Source of the DNA: Gammaproteobacteria bacterium
GTDB taxonomy: Bacteria > Pseudomonadota > Gammaproteobacteria > Ga0077536
Direction: 5' to 3'
DNA: 64,000 nt
NCBI GenBank assembly: GCA_024234975.1
Contig: JACKNH010000007.1
Coordinates: forward strand, 62,001 to 126,000
Part shown: positions 1 to 8,421 of the stretch, piece after piece
How the letters are laid out: every line of letters starts with the position of its first letter
Numbering within the stretch: position 1 is the stretch's first letter
Position numbers and translations under genes: made by a program
The notes under the pieces: generated by a model
Told to the model about the DNA's origin: nothing
What the model saw: the letters and a program-made list of their open reading frames with translations, nothing else
The model's database searches: none

Positions 1-538
1 GATTCAGGTATTTATCAATGGCGTGGCCCCAGGTGACCCGGGTGCCATCGACCTGATAGGTCGAAAGTACATCCGCATAGCCTTCACTGAACCATAACGG
101 TGTTGGCTCGTTGCGGGTGCTGGTGAGCCAGTGAACCGCTTCATGGCGCAGAGTACGCAGGTTCTCCGGCGACGTTCGCTGGCCCGGCATCCCGATGACG
201 CTCCAGTCGCCACGCAAGGCAAAGAATGCCGCGGTATCCTCGACCTGGCCCGATTCGGTACTCATGCGATAAGGCGCGAACTTGCGCGTGCTGTCGAACA
301 ATACGACTGTCAGCGGCGGTGCGCTCTGTTCTGGCCGGTTGAACAATGCGTGCAAGGCATCTATGTACTGATCAAATTCCGTTGCCCAGCGCCTTGTCTG
401 TTGCTCGTTCAATTGCGAAACGATGCCAAATCGTTCGCCACGCAATTGCAGCCATTGTGCATCCCCGGCCATAGATGACCATGAGGCCATCACCAGCCAC
501 AAACACAGCAGGGTTTTCGCGGGAACACTCCGTGTCAT
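1..538 (-). CDS. Secreted peptidase MA-like (HExxH) protein, 3' end cut by window
   Basis: About 179 codons are readable from an ATG at 538 to the left edge, with no stop, so the C-terminus is missing. The first ~24 residues (MTRSVPAKTLLCLW...) form a Sec signal peptide. A zinc-protease signature HEAVH sits at residues 132-136 and WFSEGYAD follows, with Glu152 placed as the third zinc ligand, as in gluzincin peptidase-MA-like domains. The two histidines and Glu133 are intact, so catalysis is plausible. The product is probably a periplasmic metallopeptidase-like protein of unknown substrate. It is transcribed away from the gene at 919, so the two share the intergenic space. The family name rests on motif pattern and spacing only. 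Confidence 0.75.
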   Translation of the reverse strand, partial: MTRSVPAKTLLCLWLVMASWSSMAGDAQWLQLRGERFGIVSQLNEQQTRRWATEFDQYIDALHALFNRPEQSAPPLTVVLFDSTRKFAPYRMSTESGQVEDTAAFFALRGDWSVIGMPGQRTSPENLRTLRHEAVHWLTSTRNEPTPLWFSEGYADVLSTYQVDGTRVTWGHAIDKYLN

Positions 539-918
539 TGTCGTTTCAGCCTCAACCGGGTTGCGGGAATTGTCGCATTGTCCAGCCCGGGAATTGATCC
601 GGTCCAACTGGAAAAGCATGCCGCGGCGCGTTCCGGCCGCATGCATTCTGCGGCGCAACACTCCGCCGCCGTATGCGACATCACGTCGCCAGATTACCAG
701 CGTTCAACTACCGCGGTGACTGTTTTAGACTACACGCGGCCGGAACTGCTGCGAACGATTCTTTCCGAGGGGATGGGGGTGCCAGGCGCCCAGGGCGGAC
801 GACGGCGACGACCGGATCCATTCGGCCCCGTCGTGCGGGCAGGACCGAAGTGGCGGAATCCGGACCGCTTGTAGCAATCCGCTTCACCCGGGCTGCATTT
901 TGAGAGGGGCAACCAACC
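539..918. other. Intergenic region between divergent genes (380 bp)
   Basis: No convincing coding frame was found. The short frames here lack ribosome sites and have no family character. The stretch must carry the promoters of the divergent genes at 538 (-) and 919 (+), but I see no strong -35/-10 pair or palindromic operator. A GAGAGGGGC stretch just before the ATG at 919 is the ribosome site of that gene. Confidence 0.6.
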
Positions 919-2727
919 ATGTACGTACATACACACATGCGGCGCGCGAGTATTGGCGCCGTCGCCGCGGTGCTGGCGGTAACATCCATCACCACGCTGG
1001 CCGCTACGAAGATCACAGGGTCTGTGGTCGACACCAACGGCAATTCTGTTGCACAGGCCCAGGTGGTGTTTGATCGCGATGAAGGCGCGCCAGGCGCCAG
1101 CGTCGTCACCGTCTTCACTAACGCGCAGGGCGAATTCTCGTTCCCCGGCGCGTATCCGGAAGCATTTGACGCCACAACAGCCATCACCGTCCGCGCACTG
1201 GGCTACCGTGCCGCGGATGCAGTCATGCGCAACACCGCCCATGGCGCAGACACCCATCTCGCACTGACGCTGATCGTTTCACGCACCGACAATCAGGCCG
1301 ATGTCGCACCGCCTTCGGCCTGGTTGCGACGCCTGTCTGATCGGCGCCAGCAATCGGACTTCATCATGAGTTGCATCGACTGCCACCAGGTGCCGGCGCC
1401 GGAAGTGCGCAACTACGCCGCATCAATCGCCGACCTGCATGCAGCAGACCCGGTCGCAGCACGGGCACAGAGTTGGAACGCCATCGTCAAATACATGAAC
1501 TACCTGTCGGCCTGGGAGTTCTCGCGTGGCGCGCGTGACACAGGCGAGAAGGTCGATGCTGACGCGGTCTACTCGGTGACCAACGGCGAACAGGTTGCCG
1601 CTACGTTGACCCGCATCTTCGACGACCGGTTGGATACCGTCAGCGGTTTTGACTGGGGTGCGCCGGTGATTGCCGACGAGAACACCGTCATCTGGGAATA
1701 CGAGGTGCCGCATCCCAATGCCGTGCGCGAGGCATTGATGCTGGGTGACCCCGCCAAACTGTGGATCGCCGACGTGTCGTCGAATCGCATGTTTGCGGTG
1801 GACGTCGCCACCGGCAAGCAGGAAGTCCATGAAGTCCCGGTGGATGTGTTGATGAGCCCGCACTCACTGCATCGCGGCCAGGATGGCTCCTTATGGGTGA
1901 CACCGCTGTTCAACAGCATCGTCGGTCATCTCGATATCAAGTCCGGCAAATGGCAGACCTGGCGTCTGCGCACGCCGGATGGCAAGGACCCCGGTATCCA
2001 TGATTTGAGCTTCGGTTACGAGCACGAACTGCTCACCGACAAGGATGGCCTTATCTGGTTCTCCGACATCGGCAACAACTCTGTGGGCTATTTCGATCCG
2101 CGCGACGGCAAATCCGAAGTATGGGAGGCGCCCCCGTCGCCCGGCCGCGATGGCGCGACCTCGCTCTATGGGCTGATCATGACCAAGGATCGCAAGGAGG
2201 TCTGGTACAGCCAGCTTGCCAATGGCACCTTCGGCGGTTTTGATATCGAAAAGCGCGAGTACATTGGTCCGTTCCAGTTCCCGGATCCGAACGCCGGCCC
2301 GCGCCGTATCACCATCGACGACAATGACATCATCTATTTCGCACTTTACGGCAGCGGTCAGCTGGCCGCGTTCGACGCCAAGGCGCGCAAGATGGTTGGC
2401 GTCTATGATCTGCCGGATACCGCCAGCGCTCCGTATTCCGCCACCTGGGATCCGGTCCGCCGCGTGGTGTGGATTCCGACCTCCAATGGCGATGTGATCT
2501 ACCGCTTCGATCCGGCGACAACAACCTTCGGCGTGCTGCCGTTGCCACGGACACAGACATTCCTGCGGATGGTCGATGTCGATCCCCAGACCGGTGTCTT
2601 GATCAGCTCCTATGCCAACATTGTCGACGTCGTGCAGGGGCCGCGCATGGCCTTGATCATTGAACCGGGTGACAACGCCTACCCGAAGAAATTCACCCGC
2701 GCCACCCTGCCGGAGGCCAACCAATGA
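919..2727 (+). CDS. Secreted c-heme/beta-propeller protein (CarboxypepD_reg + CxxCH + Vgb-like propeller)
   Basis: 602 residues. An N-terminal signal peptide (about residues 1-29) is followed by a carboxypeptidase-regulatory-like beta domain (about 30-115, starting KITGSVVDTNGNSV). A single heme-c site CIDCH is at 152-156. From about residue 250 to the end there is a repeated pattern (LWIADVSSN, SLWVTPLF, LIWFSDIGNN, EVWYSQL, VVWIPTS) typical of the virginiamycin-B-lyase/SMP-30-like propeller. The combination suggests a periplasmic electron-accepting or ligand-sensing protein rather than a true Vgb lyase. The stop overlaps the start of the following cytochrome gene (ATGA), so the two are likely co-translated and may act as one redox unit. 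The start is supported by the purine-rich GAGAGGGGC upstream. Substrate unknown. Confidence 0.8.
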   Translation: MYVHTHMRRASIGAVAAVLAVTSITTLAATKITGSVVDTNGNSVAQAQVVFDRDEGAPGASVVTVFTNAQGEFSFPGAYPEAFDATTAITVRALGYRAADAVMRNTAHGADTHLALTLIVSRTDNQADVAPPSAWLRRLSDRRQQSDFIMSCIDCHQVPAPEVRNYAASIADLHAADPVAARAQSWNAIVKYMNYLSAWEFSRGARDTGEKVDADAVYSVTNGEQVAATLTRIFDDRLDTVSGFDWGAPVIADENTVIWEYEVPHPNAVREALMLGDPAKLWIADVSSNRMFAVDVATGKQEVHEVPVDVLMSPHSLHRGQDGSLWVTPLFNSIVGHLDIKSGKWQTWRLRTPDGKDPGIHDLSFGYEHELLTDKDGLIWFSDIGNNSVGYFDPRDGKSEVWEAPPSPGRDGATSLYGLIMTKDRKEVWYSQLANGTFGGFDIEKREYIGPFQFPDPNAGPRRITIDDNDIIYFALYGSGQLAAFDAKARKMVGVYDLPDTASAPYSATWDPVRRVVWIPTSNGDVIYRFDPATTTFGVLPLPRTQTFLRMVDVDPQTGVLISSYANIVDVVQGPRMALIIEPGDNAYPKKFTRATLPEANQ

Positions 2728-3059
2728 ACGCGATTACCCGCATTGCTCTCGCGCTCTGCGCATCATTCGCCGCATGTCTGCCGGCAACCGCCCAGGACAG
2801 CGCCGTGGATTTGCTCGAAGTCAAACGCTGCTACATCTGTCACGAGATGACGCAAACCATCATCGGTCCGCCTTATGCCGCGATCGCCGCGCGTCACGGT
2901 CAACGGCGTGATGTCATGACCGAGGTGCTGGCACGCAAAATCGTAAACGGCGGCGGTGGCAACTGGGGCCTGGTGCCGATGGTGCCCAACCAATGGGTTT
3001 CACTCGACGAAGCGCGCACCATGGCCGACTGGATCCTCAGCCTCAACGCGGAGCAATAA
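2724..3059 (+). CDS. Small periplasmic cytochrome c
   Basis: 111 residues with a Sec signal peptide (cleavage near ATAQ, residues 21-24) and one heme-binding motif CYICH at 36-40. The C-terminal part carries a probable Met ligand (LVPMVPNQ) and a final helix DEARTMADWILSL, the usual layout of a class I monoheme cytochrome c. It overlaps the propeller gene by four bases (ATGA). The likely role is to carry electrons from the upstream CxxCH-propeller protein or another periplasmic dehydrogenase to the respiratory chain. The partner is inferred only from coupling. Confidence 0.88.
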   Translation: MNAITRIALALCASFAACLPATAQDSAVDLLEVKRCYICHEMTQTIIGPPYAAIAARHGQRRDVMTEVLARKIVNGGGGNWGLVPMVPNQWVSLDEARTMADWILSLNAEQ

Positions 3060-3063
3060 AGCG

Positions 3064-3885
3064 GTGTCGGACAACGCCCCCGTCAACGCCGGTCGATTGC
3101 GGCAATCCGTCGCCCGCTGGTGCTTCGGTGACATTCCCGCCAACCGGTTCTACGCCACGTTGCAGGAACTGGGTGTCGTTGGCGTCGATCTGGCTGACGA
3201 GAGCGAGTGGGATACCGCGCAACACTATGGCATCACGCCATGCATGATCATGGGCGGCGGCAGCTTCGGTCCGCCGCCCATCGGCAGCGACCGCATGTTC
3301 GGCGGCGCCATAGGCTGGAATGATCCCGCCAATCATGCAGCGTTGATCGAATCCATGCAGTTGCAGATTGCCAAGGCGGCGCAGAACGGCTTGCCGGCCA
3401 TCATCGGCCTCTTCGGCGATCGCCAGGGCAGAGATGATGAAACGGGTATCGCGCATTGCGTGGCAGGAATTTCACAAGTCGTGCCATTGCTGGAACAGCA
3501 TGGCGTCATGCTCGCGCTGGAATTATTGAACAGCCGCGTCGACCACCCCGATTACCAGGGCGACAATTCCGCTTTCGGCGTTGAAGTCTGCCGCCGACTG
3601 GGATCGGCCAATGTGAAGCTGGTATACGACGCCTATCACATGCAGATCATGGAAGGTAACCTCATCAGCACGCTGCGCCAGAATATCGACTACATCGGCC
3701 ATATCCATGTCGCCGGCGTGCCGGGCCGGCATGAGATCGATGAGCGCCAGGAAGTGAACTGGCGCGCCGTGGCAACGGCGATTGCAGATCTCGGTTTTTC
3801 GGGATACGTCGGGCACGAGTGGATTCCGACCGGCAGCGATCCGCTCGCTGATCTTGCACGTGCTGTCGCCACGTTGACCGTTTAA
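3064..3885 (+). CDS. Hydroxypyruvate isomerase-like TIM-barrel protein
   Basis: 273 residues from a GTG start at 3064, four bases after the cytochrome stop. GGAG at 3050-3053 gives the ribosome site, and the longer upstream frame would overlap the cytochrome. Family signatures are LALELLNSRVDHPDYQ (metal-site Glu), KLVYDAYHMQIMEGNL, IGHIHVAGVPGRHEI and GYVGHEWIP, which match the Hyi branch of the xylose-isomerase-like TIM barrels and supply the expected Glu/Asp/His/Glu metal ligands. Hyi interconverts hydroxypyruvate and tartronate semialdehyde, but many relatives act on other keto-sugars, so the substrate is open. It lies in one operon with the c-type cytochrome and the small protein downstream. 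Window genes for glycolate oxidase and glycerate kinase would fit a glyoxylate route. Confidence 0.8.
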   Translation: MSDNAPVNAGRLRQSVARWCFGDIPANRFYATLQELGVVGVDLADESEWDTAQHYGITPCMIMGGGSFGPPPIGSDRMFGGAIGWNDPANHAALIESMQLQIAKAAQNGLPAIIGLFGDRQGRDDETGIAHCVAGISQVVPLLEQHGVMLALELLNSRVDHPDYQGDNSAFGVEVCRRLGSANVKLVYDAYHMQIMEGNLISTLRQNIDYIGHIHVAGVPGRHEIDERQEVNWRAVATAIADLGFSGYVGHEWIPTGSDPLADLARAVATLTV

Positions 3886-3904
3886 CGAATTGGAATCGAC
3901 AACG

Positions 3905-4207
3905 ATGGCAGATGTGAAGGTGACCTACTGGAAGCAGATACCCGTTTCCGTACAGGTACGGGGCGAAGGCGGCGACCGCAGCGGACTGCAATTGCCGCCG
4001 GTCTACATGGAAACCGTTGATGGCATCGCCATGCGCGAAGGCGCCACCAGTTCAACCGATTACATGAAGCAGTTCCGCTACGAAAAATTCACCCGCGACG
4101 GCAGCGCCAAGGACATCGCCGCCGCCGTCGCCGAGGAACTGCAGCAGAAGCATCCGGTTCAGTGGCTGCGGGAGCAACGGCGCAACGCCGGGTTGGATGG
4201 TGAGTAA
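3905..4207 (+). CDS. Small 'virulence factor' family protein (PF13769-like)
   Basis: 100 residues from ATG 3905; a TTG at 3890 would add five residues but has no better ribosome site. The pattern VTYWKQIPVSVQV near the N-terminus, then AMREGATSSTDYMKQFRY and a C-terminal amphipathic helix, resembles the small protein family labelled virulence factor in Pfam. As I recall, that family is mostly found next to folate/corrinoid methyl-transfer genes and has no proven function. Here too it sits beside such an operon, at 4396-11107, though on the opposite strand. It has no signal peptide or cysteines. The family link is from memory of the pattern. Confidence 0.6.
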   Translation: MADVKVTYWKQIPVSVQVRGEGGDRSGLQLPPVYMETVDGIAMREGATSSTDYMKQFRYEKFTRDGSAKDIAAAVAEELQQKHPVQWLREQRRNAGLDGE

Positions 4208-4245
4208 GCTGGCATGCATAATTTCATCGAATCTGAGACGCTGAT

Positions 4246-4354
4246 GTTCCGGGTTGTAACTGTTCAATCAGGACCGTGCGAGGCAGGACGCCGAGCCCGA
4301 GCCCACATGGACGTGTTCATGGCGAGTCCTGATTGAACAGTTACTACCCGGAAC
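4246..4354. repeat. 109-bp near-perfect palindrome between converging operons
   Basis: Arms 4246-4274 and 4326-4354 are 29 bases each and are reverse complements with one mismatch (GTTCCGGGT...CAATCAGGAC against its mirror). They flank a 51-base centre (4275-4325) rich in GAGCCC and CATGG motifs. The element lies in the 188-bp gap between the end of the + operon (4207) and the end of the - operon (4396). It could act as a bidirectional terminator, but arms this long with a structured centre look more like a dispersed palindromic repeat (REP/MITE type). No T-run follows either arm. Confidence 0.8.
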
Positions 4355-4395
4355 CTGCCGCGTGTTCCTGCCGGATCGAAAATCCGCACAGCGAC

Positions 4396-5580
4396 TTATT
4401 CCAGCCCCCGCCAGACCTGCTGTGGTGATCGCAACGCCGCCAGTTGATCAAACGGAGAGTTTGCCAGCAGGCAGGCATCGAAACGCGCGCCGACGGTAAG
4501 TAATGGATCCGGCAGCCCAAGAAACCTGCGCGCCTTGCTGGTGGCACAGGATAACGCCAGCGTCAGCGATGCTCCTGCTTCGATGAAGCGTTCGATTTCA
4601 TCCACAATGGCCGGCCCGTGCACCACGCCCATGCTGCCGGCATCGGTGCCGGTAAGCAGCGGCACACCGTATTCAATGGCCAGCGCGAGCATTTCCCCAT
4701 GTTGATCGAGAATGCGGCGCAGGTGCGCAACGGTTTCATCCGACCACGGCGCATGCTGTGGCTGTGACCATTGGAAATGCACCGGACAGAACGTCGGCAC
4801 CCAGGTCGTACAGCGATCCGCCATTTCGCGCAGCACCGCCGGTGTCATGAAGTAGCCATGCTCGATGGAGTCGACGCCTGCGGCCACTGCAACCCGCAGC
4901 GCGTCCTCGCCACTGCAATGGGTCATGACTTTCAGGCCGGCGTGGTGCGCGGCATCGACGATACTGCGTGCGGTGGGGATATCAAACTGCGGCGGTTCCA
5001 GCACGCCGCCCGCGGCAAAATTAATCAAACCTGAGATGACCAGCTTCAGCGTGTCGCACTGCGCGGAGATGCGGGACATTGTTGCATCCAGTGACGCCAC
5101 GTCAACCAGCTCGGCGGCGATGAACGCGCCATAGCCACCCTGGCTGCGCAAACCCATGCCTGCGGAGATCACTTTCGGCAAGGAGCCGTCGTGCTCCGCG
5201 GCGGCCCGCACCGCGTGATTGATGCCATGCCTGTCACCGGCATCCCGCATCACGGTGACACCGCTGGACAATGCCCGGTGGGCCCGCGCGATGGCATCAT
5301 CACGTATGACGCTGACATCGGCCTTCAGCGAATCGCTGCGCTCGGCGCGGTCTGTGAGCGCGCCGTTGAGCGCGAGATGCACGTGAGCATCAACCATGCC
5401 GGGCATCAGGAAGGCACCGCGGTGACTCGGCAGCGTCAAAAGTTCTGACTGATCGCCGCCGGCAATCGTTTCAATGCGGCCGCCGCGCACCGTCATCGTA
5501 ACGGGCCTGCAATGGAGATGTTCGCCGTCAAACCACGCGTGGGCGATGACGGCAAACGCCTCGGGCGTTGAGGAGGTCAC
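4396..5580 (-). CDS. Amidohydrolase (imidazolonepropionase-like)
   Basis: 394 residues from a GTG start at 5580, with GGAG a few bases upstream. Metal-dependent amidohydrolase features are MVDAHVHLALNG (HxH metal pair after strand 1), VMTHCSGEDALR and DSIEHGYFM (metal histidines) and LLTGTDAG (catalytic Asp). The layout matches imidazolonepropionase/prolidase-like cyclic amidohydrolases without a signal peptide, so it is cytoplasmic. It is the last gene of the corrinoid methyltransferase operon, 17 bases after the methyl-H4folate methyltransferase, so it may process the demethylated product or liberate the methyl donor. That link is inference from position; the substrate cannot be read from sequence. 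Confidence 0.8.
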   Translation of the reverse strand: MTSSTPEAFAVIAHAWFDGEHLHCRPVTMTVRGGRIETIAGGDQSELLTLPSHRGAFLMPGMVDAHVHLALNGALTDRAERSDSLKADVSVIRDDAIARAHRALSSGVTVMRDAGDRHGINHAVRAAAEHDGSLPKVISAGMGLRSQGGYGAFIAAELVDVASLDATMSRISAQCDTLKLVISGLINFAAGGVLEPPQFDIPTARSIVDAAHHAGLKVMTHCSGEDALRVAVAAGVDSIEHGYFMTPAVLREMADRCTTWVPTFCPVHFQWSQPQHAPWSDETVAHLRRILDQHGEMLALAIEYGVPLLTGTDAGSMGVVHGPAIVDEIERFIEAGASLTLALSCATSKARRFLGLPDPLLTVGARFDACLLANSPFDQLAALRSPQQVWRGLE

Positions 5581-5597
5581 TGATACTCCGTGCCCGC

Positions 5598-6497
5598 TTA
5601 CAGACCCGCCTTGTAGAATTTGCGCGCCTTGCGCAAGGCATCGGTGCCGGTCGCCTGCAGAAACTCATCGTATACCTGCGACACATAGTGGTCTGCCGGA
5701 ATCGGCGAAAACTGACGCCATGGCGTGGCCAGTACGTAATCGAAACCGTGCGGCACCACGCGGGTGAGGAAAACATTCTCCAGGCAAAGTTTGAGGTCAG
5801 AGCCATCGACCGCCTTTGGCGGCAACATCTGGCCGACATTGGTCAGGCCACCCATCATGTGCACACCTTGCATCTCAGGATCGGTATGGATGGCCTGCAC
5901 GGCGGCGTGCGCCGCGCGATGCTGGCCATAACTGTCAGAACACACCGCGACGACCTGCACGTCGATGAAGATGTCATTCAGCGGCACACCGTATTCGTCC
6001 TGCATGCGGCGCGTCACGCGTTTGGCGGTGGAGATGACTTCGTCAGCGCTGCGGTTGGTTTTGTTGACGCCGTCTTCGACGCGTTCCGATGTCAATAGAA
6101 TCACTTTGAACGGCCGTACTTCCTTGTACAGCTGCATCATTGCATAGCGTGGTTCAACCACGGAATTCACCAGCGGCAGCTGGCCGCCCGCCTTGTCCTG
6201 GTCATAGGCTTCGAGCATGACACGCTGCAATGGTACTTCCGGCTCGTCCATGCACAGTGGAACCGCCACCACTTCCTGCACGGCCTTGATGACATCGATG
6301 AGAAATTTCGGGTCTTCCTTGGCGCGGCGGCCCACGGTGATATCCAGATATTCGGCGCCCGCTTCCACCTGCTTGACCGCCAACGCCTGGATGCCTTCCA
6401 TATCGTTGGCATCCATCAGCGCCTTGGTGCTCTTGAAGCCGGGATTGATGCGATCACCGATGATCTTCAAACCGTCAAAGCCGTTGGTCTGGCTCAT
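5598..6497 (-). CDS. Methyltetrahydrofolate:corrinoid methyltransferase (MtgA/CmuB/AcsE-like)
   Basis: 299 residues, a single pterin-binding TIM barrel. The N-terminal GLKIIGDRINPGF and LDITVGRR, then PLCMDEPEV and LPLVNSV, are the pterin-contact motifs of this family; length is usual for methyltransferase II. It would move a methyl group between the corrinoid protein and tetrahydrofolate in the cytoplasm. It is encoded in one operon with a corrinoid protein, a UroD-family methyltransferase and the reductive activator, which is the standard partner set. MetF and other steps to oxidise methyl-H4folate are not next to it, although folD is present at 46-47 kb. The assignment to the family is firm; direction of transfer is inferred. 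Confidence 0.88.
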   Translation of the reverse strand: MSQTNGFDGLKIIGDRINPGFKSTKALMDANDMEGIQALAVKQVEAGAEYLDITVGRRAKEDPKFLIDVIKAVQEVVAVPLCMDEPEVPLQRVMLEAYDQDKAGGQLPLVNSVVEPRYAMMQLYKEVRPFKVILLTSERVEDGVNKTNRSADEVISTAKRVTRRMQDEYGVPLNDIFIDVQVVAVCSDSYGQHRAAHAAVQAIHTDPEMQGVHMMGGLTNVGQMLPPKAVDGSDLKLCLENVFLTRVVPHGFDYVLATPWRQFSPIPADHYVSQVYDEFLQATGTDALRKARKFYKAGL

Positions 6498-6581
6498 GTT
6501 TCAAATCTCCTTCTGGTTGGCGGCTGCCGTGGACAAGTCAGTTATTCTCCCTGCCGCCACGATCACCGTGCTTGCCGCAGG

Positions 6582-8411
6582 TCAAACGTGTCCGGGCGTC
6601 AGCGTCGACGGCTGGTGGAAATCAATGTGGTATACGAACCGGCGCTGGAATGCCTTCACCGAACTCAGTTCAACGTATTCACAGGTACGCGCAATGTCGT
6701 CGGCGCGACGACGCGCGTGGCTGGACGCCAACAGGCATCTGACGCCAACGCCGGCCGCATTACCCACCTGGGTGAAGCGCTCGCGCGGCAGGTCCGGGAA
6801 AAGTCCGATGGCGATGCCGCTTTCCAGATTTATGTAAGCGCCGAATGCGCCGGCGATGATGAAGCGCTGAATGTCGCTTTCCACAAGGCCAGCGGCCTGC
6901 ATCAGCAATTCGGTGCCTGTGCGGATCGCCGATTTCGCCAACTGCACCTGGCGGATGTCCACCTGGCTGAACCAGACATCCGGCGCCAGGTTCAAAATGC
7001 GTTTGCCTTTAAGTTCACTGATACCGACGCCACCGGCGGCCAGGCGACCGCGCGCGCTCATCAGACCCGATGAGAGCATGGCGGCCATGACATCCAGCAC
7101 GCCTGAACCGCAGATGCCGACCGCCGCCTGGCTGCGCGTACCAATGATGCCGAGGCTGATGCTGTCGTTGACTATCGTGACCTTTTCAATCGCGCCTTCG
7201 GCCGCGCGCATGCCGCACGCGATATGCCCCCCTTCAAGTGCCGGACCGGATGGGCATGACGCCGAGTACATCCGGTCACCATGGATCAGTGTGATTTCGG
7301 TGTTGGTGCCGATATCCATGACCAGCGTTGGCACGCCATCCTGCCACTGGTCCTCAGTCGCCAGCAGCGCGGTCACGTGATCGCCACCGACAAAGCCACC
7401 GATGTTGCCTACCAGGTGAACGTAAGCTCCGGCACACACCTTCAGCCCGATGTCGCGCGCCTTGATGTCGACGCTCTCGCGCTGGGCGGCGATGAACGGC
7501 GCCTTGCCCAGTTGACGCACCGGCAGGCCCAGCAACAGGTGATGCATGGCAGTATTGCCGCAGATGGCGACATCGACGATGTCGTCGGTCAACGCGCCAA
7601 CCGCCAGGCAGAGATCGTGCGCCAATGCATTGAGCGCGCCGACGGCAGCGGTCTGCAATTCCGCCGCGGGTTCACCACCCACCATGGCGTGATTGATGCG
7701 ACTGATGACATCACCGCCCCACGCCGCCTGCGGGTTCTCAATGCCCATACTGGCGAGGCGTCGACCGCTTTCCAGATCGATGAGAAATCCGGCGGCATTC
7801 GTCGTGCCGAGATCAATGGCCAGCCCCAATGTCCGCGAACCGGGCGCTGCCACGGCGATGACTTCGTTGTGCCGGACCCGCGCTCTCACCTGCCATTGCT
7901 GGCTGCGCAGCACAGCCGGCAACGCGCGCAAGGCATGCAGGTCGCAATGCGTGGCACCGGGAATGGCCGCCAACAACCGTTCGGAATCCGCGCGGACATC
8001 GGCCAGACTGGCCGCAGTCAGCATCAGATCATGATTCACAACCACCGGCGCCAGCGGCAATTGTTCGTCGGTCGCAACATCGGTTTCCGCACGCACCACT
8101 GGCGCCAGCGACCGAGCCGATATCTCAACCGTGCAGTTCGAGGTGGCGCTGACCTGACACGCCCGCATCCAGCGCTTTATCCGTTTGCCGTCCGCCTCGC
8201 CCGTGCGTTCGAACGAACCCTCGCTGACATGCACCATGCAGGATCCGCATGTGCCTCTGCCACCGCAGGCGCCGACGATGCGCACACTGCCGCGCCGTGC
8301 GGCCTGGTAGATCGTTTCACCGGGCCTGGCTTCTATCTGCCGATCAAGATGTGGAAACGATAACGTGTTGTTCGTGGGTTCCTTCGTGACGGAATTCTTG
8401 CCAGCAGCCAT
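6582..8411 (-). CDS. Corrinoid reductive activator (2Fe-2S + ASKHA domain, DUF4445 type)
   Basis: 609 residues. The N-terminal ~100 form a 2Fe-2S ferredoxin with Cys49, Cys55, Cys58 and Cys85 (ACGGRGTCGSC then RACQ). The rest is an ASKHA-type ATPase with phosphate motifs LAIDLGTTNAAG and LVMDIGTNTEI, CGSGV and a C-terminal IAGAFGAY. This is the RACE family, which uses ATP to drive reduction of inactive Co(II) corrinoid proteins to Co(I). It differs from the archaeal RamA type, whose FeS clusters are C-terminal. It is preceded in the operon by a second candidate reactivation protein (8422-9108) and followed, after 84 bp, by the methyl-H4folate methyltransferase. Confidence 0.9.
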   Translation of the reverse strand: MAAGKNSVTKEPTNNTLSFPHLDRQIEARPGETIYQAARRGSVRIVGACGGRGTCGSCMVHVSEGSFERTGEADGKRIKRWMRACQVSATSNCTVEISARSLAPVVRAETDVATDEQLPLAPVVVNHDLMLTAASLADVRADSERLLAAIPGATHCDLHALRALPAVLRSQQWQVRARVRHNEVIAVAAPGSRTLGLAIDLGTTNAAGFLIDLESGRRLASMGIENPQAAWGGDVISRINHAMVGGEPAAELQTAAVGALNALAHDLCLAVGALTDDIVDVAICGNTAMHHLLLGLPVRQLGKAPFIAAQRESVDIKARDIGLKVCAGAYVHLVGNIGGFVGGDHVTALLATEDQWQDGVPTLVMDIGTNTEITLIHGDRMYSASCPSGPALEGGHIACGMRAAEGAIEKVTIVNDSISLGIIGTRSQAAVGICGSGVLDVMAAMLSSGLMSARGRLAAGGVGISELKGKRILNLAPDVWFSQVDIRQVQLAKSAIRTGTELLMQAAGLVESDIQRFIIAGAFGAYINLESGIAIGLFPDLPRERFTQVGNAAGVGVRCLLASSHARRRADDIARTCEYVELSSVKAFQRRFVYHIDFHQPSTLTPGHV

Positions 8412-8421
8412 AAGCGAGAGA

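Noticed and set aside
2956..3063. N-terminal extension of the Hyi-like gene inside the cytochrome gene
   Set aside because: The extra residues (MATGAWCRWC...) are a shadow of the cytochrome frame; the GTG at 3064 has a ribosome site and gives the family start.
7281..8363. A 360-codon open frame antisense to the RACE gene
   Set aside because: It lies wholly opposite a strong family gene, has Arg/His-rich composition typical of GC-rich shadow frames and no ribosome site.
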